Shown piece by piece: positions 16,096 to 22,932 of a stretch of 42,970 nt of DNA (within the stretch, counting starts at the first letter, position 1; each line of letters begins with the position of its first letter). The stretch covers positions 1 to 42,970 of the forward strand of contig JAFSAC010000055.1 of NCBI GenBank assembly GCA_017442265.1. The letters run 5' to 3'. The notes under the pieces were generated by a model that saw only the letters and a list, made by a program, of their open reading frames with translations, was not told the origin of the DNA and ran no database searches. The stretch is from Clostridia bacterium (GTDB lineage: Bacteria > Bacillota > Clostridia > Oscillospirales > Acutalibacteraceae). The translations under genes and the position numbers were made by a program.

Positions 16096-16794
16096 TTATT
16101 CAACCAGCGTGCCGATCGGTTCGCCCTTCACGGCGCGCACAATGTTATCGGGATCTTCCATATTGAACACCAAAATCGGAATATGGTTATCGCGGCACAT
16201 GGAGGCGGCGGTGGAATCCATCACCTGCAGCCCCTTATTCAGCACCTCCGAGAAGGTGAGGGTCTCATAGCGTTTGGCATCCGGGTTTTTCTTCGGATCG
16301 GAGTCGTACACCCCGTCCACCATACTGGCTTTGAAGATGATATCCGCTTCGATCTCCGCCGCACGGAGCGCCGCCGCCGTATCGGTGGAGAAGAACGGGT
16401 TACCGGTGCCACAACCAAAGATCACGATCCGCTTTTTCTCCAAATGACGAACCGCCCGATTACGGATATACGGCTCGGCGATCTGGTTCATCGCAATGGC
16501 GGTCTGCACCCGCACGGTGCAACCGGCCTGCTCCAGCGTATCCGCCAGCGCCAGCGCGTTAATAGTGGTGGCAAGCATACCCATATGATCCGCACGGGTG
16601 CGATCCATTTGTCCACTCGAACGGCCGCGCCAGAAGTTGCCGCCGCCGACCACAATGGCGATCTCAACCCCCATATCGGCGCATTTTTTCACGTCTTTAC
16701 ACACCGTTTCGAGGGTCGGGAAATGCAGACCGAAGCCGGTGTTGCCGGACAGCGCCTCGCCGCTTAATTTCAACAATACGCGTTTATACTTCAT
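16096..16794 (-). CDS. pyrH: UMP kinase (uridylate kinase)
   Basis: 232 residues. Phosphorylates UMP to UDP in pyrimidine nucleotide synthesis. Amino-acid-kinase fold motifs: [10 protein letters not shown] at the N-terminus, [10 protein letters not shown], and [17 protein letters not shown]. The ATG at 16794 follows AGGAAAGGTG at a good distance; an in-frame GTG at 16806 would overlap that site. It is the first gene of the long operon ending with polC. The usual upstream partners rpsB and tsf are absent here; parC lies upstream instead. Confidence 0.96.
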   Translation of the reverse strand: MKYKRVLLKLSGEALSGNTGFGLHFPTLETVCKDVKKCADMGVEIAIVVGGGNFWRGRSSGQMDRTRADHMGMLATTINALALADTLEQAGCTVRVQTAIAMNQIAEPYIRNRAVRHLEKKRIVIFGCGTGNPFFSTDTAAALRAAEIEADIIFKASMVDGVYDSDPKKNPDAKRYETLTFSEVLNKGLQVMDSTAASMCRDNHIPILVFNMEDPDNIVRAVKGEPIGTLVE

Positions 16795-16851
16795 AATTTT
16801 GATCACCTTTCCTGCACCCGGTCAGCGGGTGTATGCTTTCTGTACCATTTT

Positions 16852-16880
16852 ACTATAATTCTATTATTCTGTAAAGACAA
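16852..16880 (-). promoter_or_regulatory. Promoter of the pyrH-polC operon
   Basis: On the minus strand: TTGTCT (16880-16875), 17-base spacer, TATAGT (16857-16852), about 60 bases before the pyrH start. A small CACCCG-CTGAC-CGGGTG hairpin lies in the leader just before the ribosome binding site. Confidence 0.6.
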
Positions 16881-16916
16881 AAGAGGAAAATTTTCACTCA
16901 AATTGAAAATTAAAAT

Positions 16917-16945
16917 ATGACCCGTCGCCAAAAGCGACGGGTCAT
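16917..16945 (-). terminator. Terminator after parC
   Basis: Perfect 12-bp stem ATGACCCGTCGC / GCGACGGGTCAT with a 5-base loop. On the minus strand it is followed by ATTTTAATTTTC. It lies about 155 bases after the parC stop and just before the pyrH promoter. Confidence 0.65.
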
Positions 16946-17026
16946 AAAAAAAAGATGATCTCAATGAATAATAACCTGTCATTTGCAAATAATAGAACCG
17001 ACAGTGATTACTCTCGCGTTTGCGTA

Positions 17027-17076
17027 ACCGCTGTCCGAAACCGCTATCGGACTCCATTGGGAATTCGGCAGCGGTT
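17027..17076 (-). repeat. Nested hairpins downstream of parC
   Basis: An outer stem AACCGCTGTCCGAA / TTCGGCAGCGGTT (one bulge) encloses an inner, overlapping alternative stem GTCCGA / TCGGAC (17033-17052). No T-run follows in either direction. It shares the word AACCGCTG with the tandem repeat at 17068-17104. Confidence 0.5.
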
Positions 17077-17104
17077 TTTGTTATTTTGCAGCGGTTTTTG
17101 TTAT
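17068..17104. repeat. Two tandem 17-bp direct repeats at the parC stop codon
   Basis: GCAGCGGTTTTTGTTAT occurs at 17068-17084 and again at 17088-17104, period 20. The parC stop codon (17101-17103) lies inside the second copy, so the gene end looks like it was shifted or copied by slippage. Confidence 0.75.
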
Positions 17105-19347
17105 TCCATTTTTAACTGTTCGCCGTAATCCTCCGCCTGCGGCATCGCGCCGGCGGCCGGGAGGTTTTTGGTGCGGTAGCGGTTGGGCTTGACCAGCATC
17201 CCTTCGGTGTACGGTTCAGCGGATTTCAGCAGGTATTTCCCCTTGACGGTCATCGCCTGCACACCAATGGTGGAACGGGTGGTCTTCGGCTGAATCGCCC
17301 CGGTATGAACAAGCAGGCGGCGACCGGAGGTAGCGGTCAGAAGAATCTCGCCATCCTCGGGAATATACAGGATATCGATGAGCGGCGCTTTATCCGAATA
17401 AGCACCGATCAGCTTATGACGGTTATTCTTAGTCTGGTAGGCAGACAGCGGCACCTTCGCCACCTTGCCGTTAGCAAAGAAGAACAGCATATAACCGGAA
17501 TAATCGGTGGTGACCACCATATACCGGGCGCTCTCCCCTTCGTCAAATTTGAGAGTAGTGGGAACGTAGTCGCCCATGGCGCTTGCTTTGGTATCACGGA
17601 AGGTGGATGCCTGTGTCTTATACACGGTCGCTTTATCGCTGAAGAACAGGAGGTCCCGACGGTTGGTGGTTTCCACCGTCTGGGTGATGACGTCCCCTTC
17701 TTTGAGCTTATGTTCCCCGCTCATCCGCAGAGAAGCCGGGGTGATCTTTTTGAAATATCCGTCGCGGGTGAAGAAGAAGGTACAGGGATAATCCGGGGCT
17801 TCCTCCTCCTCTTCCGGCACGGTCTGTTCCACGTCGGCGAGATACAGAAGCGGCGATTTCCGCGGCTGACCGTATTTTTTCACCACCGCTTTGAGTTCAT
17901 CAATAATGATGTTCCGCACCCGGCTGGCGCGTTTTAAGATATCCTCCATTTCGGCGATATCCCGCTCCAACTGTTCGATTTCAGCGGTACGGTTGAGGAT
18001 ATATTCCCGGTTCAAATGCCGCAGTTTGATCTCTGCGACGTATTCCGCCTGGATGCGGTCGATGCCGAAGCCGATCATCAGGTTAGGAATGACCTCCGCT
18101 TCCTCCTCGGTCTGGCGGACGATCGAAATGGCTTTATCAATATCCAACAGAATCTTCGCGAGACCTTTTAAGAGATGCAGTTTTTCTTTGGCTTTCTGCA
18201 TATCGTAGTAGGTGCGGCGGCGCACACATTCGGTACGGAACGCAACCCACTCTTCCAAAATCGAACGCACACCGAGCACCTGCGGCACGCCGGCGATCAG
18301 GACGTTGAAATTACAGGCAAAGCTATCCTCTAAAGGCGTGAGCTGAAACAGACGGTTCATCAGCTTATCCGGGTCCACCCCGCGCTTGAGGTCAATGGTG
18401 ATCTTAAGGCCCTCGAGACCGATCTCATTTCGAACGTCGTTAATTTCCCGGAGTTTTCCGGCTTTCACCAGGTCGATGATCTTCGCAATGATCGCTTCCA
18501 CCGTGGTGGTATACGGAATCTGGGTGATATCAATGCAGTTGGAGGATTTATCATACTGGTACACCGAGCGAATCTTAACACTTCCGCGACCGGTTTCATA
18601 CAGCTTTTCCATATCCTCCCGCCGGTACAAAATCTGTCCGCCGCCAGGGAAATCGGGCGCAAGCAGGGTATCCGCAATCACGTGATCGGGGTTTTTCATC
18701 AGCGCAATGGTGGTTTCACACACCTCTTGCAGATTGAAAGAACAGATATTGCTCGCCATACCGACCGCAATACCCATATTGTTATTCACCAGAATGGACG
18801 GGAAACTGACCGGAAGCAGGGTGGGTTCCTTGGTGGTGGCATCGTAGTTATCCACAAAGTCCACCGTTTCCTTATCGATATCGTGGAACAGTTCCGCCGC
18901 AATGGGCTCGAGTTTTGCTTCGGTATAACGGGATGCGGCGTATTCCATATCGCTGGAATAGGCACGGCCGAAGTTACCCTTCGAGTCCACGTACGGGTGC
19001 AACAGCGATTCGTTTCCGCGGGCAAGGCGCACCATGGTTTCGTAAATCGCCGCATCACCGTGGGGATTGAGCTTCATGGTCGCACCGACGATATTCGCCG
19101 ATTTCACCCGGGTGTTGCCGAGCAGTTTCATATTATACATCGTATACAGCAGTTTGCGGTGGGACGGTTTAAAGCCGTCGATCTCCGGAATGGCGCGGGA
19201 CATAATGACGCTCATAACGTACGGCATATAGTTGGTGCGCAGGGTATCGGTGATCGCTTGCGCCTCCACCTCACCCGCACCGGCAATATGTGCGTTTTCC
19301 GGTAACGTATTCACCGCTTTGACAGCCGGTTTTGCTTTTTTAGCCAT
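17101..19347 (-). CDS. parC: Type IIA topoisomerase subunit A (ParC/GyrA family, probably topoisomerase IV)
   Basis: 748 residues. DNA-cutting subunit that works with ParE to decatenate or relax DNA. The active-site tyrosine is Tyr141 in AASRYTEAK. Other motifs: MSVIMSRAIPEIDGFKPSHR, NPHGDAAIYETMVRLA, GNFGRAYSSDMEYAASRY and PVSFPSILVNNNMGIAVGMA. A coiled-coil tower follows around residues 430-490, and the C-terminal domain is a reduced beta-pinwheel with RDGYFKKI-type blades and no clear GyrA box, which favours ParC over GyrA. It lies 35 bases after its own start from parE's stop, in the order parE-parC. Canonical gyrase genes would be expected elsewhere in the genome. Confidence 0.9.
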   Translation of the reverse strand: MAKKAKPAVKAVNTLPENAHIAGAGEVEAQAITDTLRTNYMPYVMSVIMSRAIPEIDGFKPSHRKLLYTMYNMKLLGNTRVKSANIVGATMKLNPHGDAAIYETMVRLARGNESLLHPYVDSKGNFGRAYSSDMEYAASRYTEAKLEPIAAELFHDIDKETVDFVDNYDATTKEPTLLPVSFPSILVNNNMGIAVGMASNICSFNLQEVCETTIALMKNPDHVIADTLLAPDFPGGGQILYRREDMEKLYETGRGSVKIRSVYQYDKSSNCIDITQIPYTTTVEAIIAKIIDLVKAGKLREINDVRNEIGLEGLKITIDLKRGVDPDKLMNRLFQLTPLEDSFACNFNVLIAGVPQVLGVRSILEEWVAFRTECVRRRTYYDMQKAKEKLHLLKGLAKILLDIDKAISIVRQTEEEAEVIPNLMIGFGIDRIQAEYVAEIKLRHLNREYILNRTAEIEQLERDIAEMEDILKRASRVRNIIIDELKAVVKKYGQPRKSPLLYLADVEQTVPEEEEEAPDYPCTFFFTRDGYFKKITPASLRMSGEHKLKEGDVITQTVETTNRRDLLFFSDKATVYKTQASTFRDTKASAMGDYVPTTLKFDEGESARYMVVTTDYSGYMLFFFANGKVAKVPLSAYQTKNNRHKLIGAYSDKAPLIDILYIPEDGEILLTATSGRRLLVHTGAIQPKTTRSTIGVQAMTVKGKYLLKSAEPYTEGMLVKPNRYRTKNLPAAGAMPQAEDYGEQLKME

Positions 19348-19382
19348 AATTTCCTCCCGGTTTGTGATAGATGAGGGCGGGA

Positions 19383-21368
19383 TCAGCTGAGATCCACCAT
19401 TTCCAGGTATTCAGCGCCGTGTTCAGCGATGTAGTTCTTTCGACCCTCGAGGTTATCACCTAACAGAATATCAAACATCTGTGCGGTGGCCTCCGCCTCG
19501 GTGGGGTCCACCCGTACCAAGCGGCGGGTGGCGGGGTTCATGGTGGTCAGCGACATCATTTCGGGGTCGTTTTCACCAAGACCTTTGGAGCGCTGAATGG
19601 TATATTTCTTATCCCCGATCTCAGCTAAAATCTGGGCTTTTTCCTGGTCGTTATACGCAAAATAGGTGTCGTCCTTACAGGTGATCTCATACAGCGGCGT
19701 TTCCGCAATAAACACCCGTCCGGTTTCAATGAGGGTCGGGGTCAAGCGGTATAGCATAGCGAGAATCAGGGTGCGGATCTGGAAGCCGTCCACGTCCGCA
19801 TCGGTGCAGATGATAACCTTATTAAACCGCAACAACTGCAGGTCAAAGGTGACCATTTCCTTATTCTTATTCTTCACCTCAACGCCGCAACCGAGCACCT
19901 TAATAAGATCGGTGATGATCTCACTTTTGAAAATTTTATCGTAGCCGCTCTTTAAACAGTTCAAAATCTTCCCGCGGACCGGGATGATCGCCTGGAAATA
20001 CGGGTCGCGCGCCTGCACGCAGGCACCCATAGCGGATTTACCCTCCACGATAAACAGTTCGCGCTCGTCCACCTGCCGGCTACGGCAATCCACGAAGGTT
20101 TCCACCCGGGAGGTGAGATCGTTGCCGGATTGCAACGCTTTTTTGATGTTCAGGCGGGTGCTTTCCGCCTTCTCGCGGCTGCGTTTATTGATGAGGATCT
20201 GCTCCGCCATTTTATCGGCATCCGCTTTATTTTCCAGACAGAAAACTTCCAGTTGATGCTTTAAGAAATCGGTCATCGCTTCCTGGATAAAGCGGTTGGT
20301 GATCGCTTTTTTGGTCTGGTTTTCGTAAGAGGTTTGAGTGGAGAAGGAGGAGGATACCAGCACCAGACAGTCCTGCACGTCCTGGTAGCTGATCTTACTC
20401 TCGTTCTTTAAATATTTCCCTTTTTGGCGCAGGTATTGATCCACCTGAGAAACAAACGCCGAGCGCACCGCCTTTTCGGGAGAGCCGCCGTGCTCCAGCC
20501 AGCTGGAGTTATGGTAATATTCCTGCATCGCCACCTTGTTGGAGATGCACATCGCCACCTGCAGTTTCACCTTATAATCCGGCTTGTCCGCCCGGTCGCG
20601 GCCGGTACGTTCCGCCGTCCAGTACTGCACCCCGGTCATTGCATCCTCCCCGACCGTTTCCTTCAGGTAGTCCACAATGCCGTTTTCGTACACAAAGTCT
20701 TCGGTTTCAAAGCCCTTATCCTGCTGGGTTTTCAGGATAAAGCGCAGGTTATTGTTGACGATCGCCTGACGGCGCATCACGTCTCGATAATAGTCCCGGG
20801 GGATGTCAATATCGGTGAAAACCTCCAGGTCCGGTTTCCAACGAATGGTGGTGCCGGTATCCTTTTTGGTATACGGCTCTTTTTTCAGCCCGCCGACGTT
20901 TTCGCCGCGTTCGAAATGCAAAGAATAACGGTATCCGTCCCGGCGAACCTCCACGTCCATATATTCGGACGCGTACTGGGTCGCGCAGGCACCGAGGCCG
21001 TTAAGTCCCAGCGAAAACTCGTAGTTTTCCGCTTCGTTGGTATTATATTTACCGCCGGCGTACATTTCGCAGAAGATCAACTCCCAGTTGAAGCGATCCT
21101 CTTTCTGGTTATAATCCACCGGCATACCGCGGCCAAAATCCTGCACCTCGATCGAACCGTCCGAAAAGCAGGTGGTGATGATACGGTCACCGTACCCCTC
21201 ACGGGCTTCGTCGATCGAGTTGGAAAGAATCTCAAACACCGCGTGCTGACAACCTTCCAGTCCGTCCGAACCGAAAATAACCGCCGGGCGCTTGCGCACA
21301 CGGTCGGCACCTTTTAAAGAAGTAATGCTTTCATTTCCGTAATCGGTCTTTTTTTGCTTCTGTGCCAT
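19383..21368 (-). CDS. parE: Type IIA topoisomerase subunit B (ParE/GyrB family, probably topoisomerase IV)
   Basis: 661 residues. ATPase subunit. GHKL motifs: EILSNSIDEAREG (N-box), DFGRGMPVD and SLGLNGLGACAT (in place of the common GGLHGVG). TOPRIM motifs: IVEGKSAMGA (about 440; most GyrB/ParE have EGDSAGG), PVRGKILN and DADVDGFQI (about 520, metal-binding Asps intact). The start at 21368 (MAQKQKK) follows GGATGG; ATG at 21377 is an alternative. The frame remains open to 21473 but that part runs through the promoter. The altered TOPRIM and ATP-lid words mark a divergent clostridial subfamily. Confidence 0.88.
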   Translation of the reverse strand: MAQKQKKTDYGNESITSLKGADRVRKRPAVIFGSDGLEGCQHAVFEILSNSIDEAREGYGDRIITTCFSDGSIEVQDFGRGMPVDYNQKEDRFNWELIFCEMYAGGKYNTNEAENYEFSLGLNGLGACATQYASEYMDVEVRRDGYRYSLHFERGENVGGLKKEPYTKKDTGTTIRWKPDLEVFTDIDIPRDYYRDVMRRQAIVNNNLRFILKTQQDKGFETEDFVYENGIVDYLKETVGEDAMTGVQYWTAERTGRDRADKPDYKVKLQVAMCISNKVAMQEYYHNSSWLEHGGSPEKAVRSAFVSQVDQYLRQKGKYLKNESKISYQDVQDCLVLVSSSFSTQTSYENQTKKAITNRFIQEAMTDFLKHQLEVFCLENKADADKMAEQILINKRSREKAESTRLNIKKALQSGNDLTSRVETFVDCRSRQVDERELFIVEGKSAMGACVQARDPYFQAIIPVRGKILNCLKSGYDKIFKSEIITDLIKVLGCGVEVKNKNKEMVTFDLQLLRFNKVIICTDADVDGFQIRTLILAMLYRLTPTLIETGRVFIAETPLYEITCKDDTYFAYNDQEKAQILAEIGDKKYTIQRSKGLGENDPEMMSLTTMNPATRRLVRVDPTEAEATAQMFDILLGDNLEGRKNYIAEHGAEYLEMVDLS

Positions 21369-21399
21369 TTCTTCCATCCATTCTTTGCATATTTCCTTT

Positions 21400-21428
21400 A
21401 TTTTACCCCGAAACCGGCTTTTCGTCAA
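21400..21428 (-). promoter_or_regulatory. Promoter of parE-parC
   Basis: On the minus strand: TTGACG (21428-21423), 17-base spacer, TAAAAT (21405-21400), about 30 bases before the parE start. Confidence 0.7.
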
Positions 21429-21474
21429 GTCATCAATTTCCCGCCCCTCTCCCCTTTTTCGGGTAAGAATCACC

Positions 21475-21503
21475 TTGACAAACGCGAAAAAATACAGTAT
21501 GAT
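21475..21503 (+). promoter_or_regulatory. Promoter of tRNA-Leu
   Basis: TTGACA (21475-21480), 17-base spacer, TATGAT (21498-21503), 13 bases before the tRNA. Both boxes are as strong as those of the rRNA-type promoter at the left edge of the window. Confidence 0.8.
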
Positions 21504-21516
21504 ATTTCCGTCCTCC

Positions 21517-21602
21517 GCCGCTGTGGTGGAATGGCAGACACAGGGGACTTAAAATCCCCCGGTAGCGATACCGTACCGGTTCAAGTCCGGTCAGCGGCAC
21601 CA
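21517..21602 (+). tRNA. tRNA-Leu (anticodon TAA) with encoded CCA
   Basis: Acceptor GCCGCTG pairs with CAGCGGC; the anticodon stem GGGGA/TCCCC holds loop CTTAAAA with anticodon TAA at 21550-21552; a long variable arm (GGTAGCGATACC) is typical of class II leucine tRNAs; the T arm is ACCGG-TTCAAGT-CCGGT. A-CCA is encoded at the 3' end. It reads UUA codons. Confidence 0.95.
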
Positions 21603-21604
21603 AC

Positions 21605-21638
21605 AAAACGACCTCGGGCATAAGCCCGAGGTCGTTTT
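21605..21638 (+). terminator. Terminator of tRNA-Leu
   Basis: Perfect 15-bp stem (21605-21619 with 21624-21638) around loop ATAA, core ACCTCGGGC / GCCCGAGGT, followed by GTTTTTG. It starts 3 bases after the tRNA. Confidence 0.85.
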
Positions 21639-21658
21639 GTTTTTGTCACTTCAGGGAC

Positions 21659-21703
21659 GCACAACCCTAAAATCCGCTCTGCGGATTTTATTAAGGTTTT
21701 GCC
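21659..21703. repeat. 45-bp palindromic repeat R1, copy 1
   Basis: Starts GCACAACCCTAAAATCC and ends TTAAGGTTTTGCC. The centre is a perfect AAAATCCGC-TCT-GCGGATTTT hairpin and the outer AACC/GGTT words also pair. It is identical to the copy at 21838-21882, and TCACTT precedes both within 15 bases. The look is that of a REP-like or small non-autonomous repeat. Confidence 0.8.
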
Positions 21704-21743
21704 CGCACACACTTTCGCCCTCTGCTCGCTTCAGGCAAAACCA

Positions 21744-21761
21744 GTTCAAAGTCCGGTCAGC
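21744..21761 (+). repeat. Degenerate tRNA-Leu 3'-end copy (1)
   Basis: GTTCAAAGTCCGGTCAGC matches the T-loop to acceptor region of the tRNA-Leu (21579 onward) with one extra A. The sequence upstream does not fold as a tRNA. Confidence 0.6.
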
Positions 21762-21782
21762 AGGAGGCGCGGGCACCTAACA

Positions 21783-21816
21783 TCCGGTCAGCATCCCCAG
21801 CCGGGGATGCCTTTTT
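21783..21816 (+). terminator. tRNA-tail word followed by a terminator hairpin
   Basis: TCCGGTCAGC (21783-21792) repeats the tRNA-Leu tail again. It runs directly into a perfect 8-bp stem GCATCCCC / GGGGATGC (21791-21810, loop AGCC) and CTTTTTG. No gene on the plus strand needs it now. Confidence 0.65.
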
Positions 21817-21837
21817 GTTCATTCTCACTTGAATGAT

Positions 21838-21882
21838 GCACAACCCTAAAATCCGCTCTGCGGATTTTATTAAGGTTTTGCC
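21838..21882. repeat. 45-bp palindromic repeat R1, copy 2
   Basis: Identical over 45 bases to 21659-21703; the two copies are in the same orientation, 179 bases apart. Confidence 0.8.
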
Positions 21883-21922
21883 AATATTATCTGCCATTCA
21901 TTTACAATCTGTCACCCGCGAC

Positions 21923-21968
21923 GTTTCGCACTTGTGCGAAACTCGACGACCTTCGCCACGCGAAGGTC
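21923..21968. repeat. Two adjacent perfect hairpins
   Basis: GTTTCGCA-CTTG-TGCGAAAC (21923-21942) is followed by GACCTTCGC-CAC-GCGAAGGTC (21948-21968). The second ends immediately before the last tRNA-tail copy. Neither has a T-run. Confidence 0.7.
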
Positions 21969-21969
21969 A

Positions 21970-21993
21970 GTTCAACGTCCGGTCAGCGGCACC
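21970..21993 (+). repeat. tRNA-Leu 3'-end copy (2), near-perfect
   Basis: GTTCAACGTCCGGTCAGC plus GGCACC repeats the last 23 bases of tRNA-Leu (21579-21601) with a single inserted C. Such duplicated tRNA ends are usual at attachment sites of integrated elements, but no integrase is present here. Confidence 0.7.
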
Positions 21994-21997
21994 GTTC

Positions 21998-22044
21998 TGC
22001 CCGCCCTTCATTGATGTCGGTATCAGTTGAGGGTGGGCATTTTT
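21998..22044 (+). terminator. Terminator facing the AraC gene
   Basis: Stem TGCCCGCCCT (21998-22007) with AGGGTGGGCA (22030-22039), an inner TGAT/ATCA pair, then TTTTTATC on the plus strand. The T-run overlaps the stop codon of the AraC-type gene on the other strand. It follows the last tRNA-tail copy just as the first terminator follows the tRNA. Confidence 0.55.
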
Positions 22045-22804
22045 ATCTTCTTTCCTGCTTGATATAGGCAGAAGGAGTGCAACCAAGATGTTTTTTGAAG
22101 GCCGTGCGAAAATATTTCACATCCGAAAATCCCGCCAGTTGCGCCGCTTCTTTTTGTGTATAGTAACCGGAGGTGAGCAACTCGCAGGCACAGCGAAATC
22201 GCAACTCCAAAAGCACCTGTTGAGGCGACTTGCCAAAATGCCGGTGAAACAGATTTCGAAAATAAACTTGACTCACAAAGCACGCCCGTGCCAGCTCTTC
22301 CATGCGCAGTTTCGGATCCTTATAGCGAGCATATAGCAGACGAACGCCCGGGGCAATGGCGGCGGGGATCATCTCCCCATGCTGTTCGTTTTGCTGTTGC
22401 AAAAATTCAAAAATACTGTAAAGCAGCTTCATAGACCGGGCGTAGCCATTGGTGTCCACGGTCTCCCACGCAGACAAAAGCTTTCGAAAAAAAGGTTCGA
22501 TTTGTTCCATATGATTAATAACCTGAAGCTGCTGTCCAAGCTGGCCGAACCCCTGCAAATGTATGACGATCATACTTTCCGGCGTACTGCTTCGCCGATA
22601 ATCCAAGCCGGCGGGGATATAGGTTACACTACCCGGCAGAGCGGTAATTGCCGTATCTCCATAAGAAAATTTTCCTTTTCCCTGTAGGCGATAAGCAATA
22701 GCCGTGTGCTTTCGTCCCGTGGAAAGCACCGAGGTTTTCGCCGCCCGCTCCACATAAAAAACACCGGTGATCCGAAAGGCGGCATCGGGATTCTGATAAA
22801 ACAT
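22043..22804 (-). CDS. AraC-family transcriptional regulator
   Basis: 253 residues. An N-terminal cupin-like sensing domain (about 20-100, with YIPAGLDYR) and a C-terminal double helix-turn-helix (about 160-253): LARACFVSQVYFRNLFHRHF, then QKEAAQLAGFSDVKYFRTAF with KKHLGCTPSAYIK. In the family such proteins switch carbohydrate genes on in response to a sugar. It is divergent from the BNR propeller gene with 128 bases between starts, so it is the likely regulator of that locus. The start follows GGGGGGAG. Confidence 0.93.
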   Translation of the reverse strand: MFYQNPDAAFRITGVFYVERAAKTSVLSTGRKHTAIAYRLQGKGKFSYGDTAITALPGSVTYIPAGLDYRRSSTPESMIVIHLQGFGQLGQQLQVINHMEQIEPFFRKLLSAWETVDTNGYARSMKLLYSIFEFLQQQNEQHGEMIPAAIAPGVRLLYARYKDPKLRMEELARACFVSQVYFRNLFHRHFGKSPQQVLLELRFRCACELLTSGYYTQKEAAQLAGFSDVKYFRTAFKKHLGCTPSAYIKQERR

Positions 22805-22829
22805 CCTTTGCTCCCCCCTTTTTGATTAC

Positions 22830-22858
22830 AGAATAACGAATTTTGTTTCGAAAATCAA
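22830..22858 (-). promoter_or_regulatory. Promoter of the AraC-family gene
   Basis: On the minus strand: TTGATT (22858-22853), 17-base spacer, TATTCT (22835-22830). The spacer carries TTCGAAACAAAATTCG, an imperfect inverted repeat that could be an operator. For the divergent BNR gene only a weak TTTTTC-17-TAAAAT (22881-22909) is visible, which fits an activator-dependent promoter. Confidence 0.55.
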
Positions 22859-22932
22859 CCCTTTTTTGTCAACATTCCGGTTTTTCACAGAAATACACCG
22901 TAGTAAAATGGAGGCAGAAAGGAGCGATACCT

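Noticed and set aside
16917..16945. Reading this hairpin as a plus-strand terminator
   Set aside because: On the plus strand it is followed by A's, not T's, and no plus-strand gene lies upstream.
21701..21774. Possible second tRNA: GCCCGC and GCGGGC 74 bases apart around a T-loop-like GTTCAAAG
   Set aside because: There is no anticodon stem, no D arm, and the T stem is mismatched. It is at most a relic; kept only as a repeat.
21605..22044. CRISPR array
   Set aside because: The repeats are unequal in type and spacing, only two are identical, and there are no cas genes in the window.
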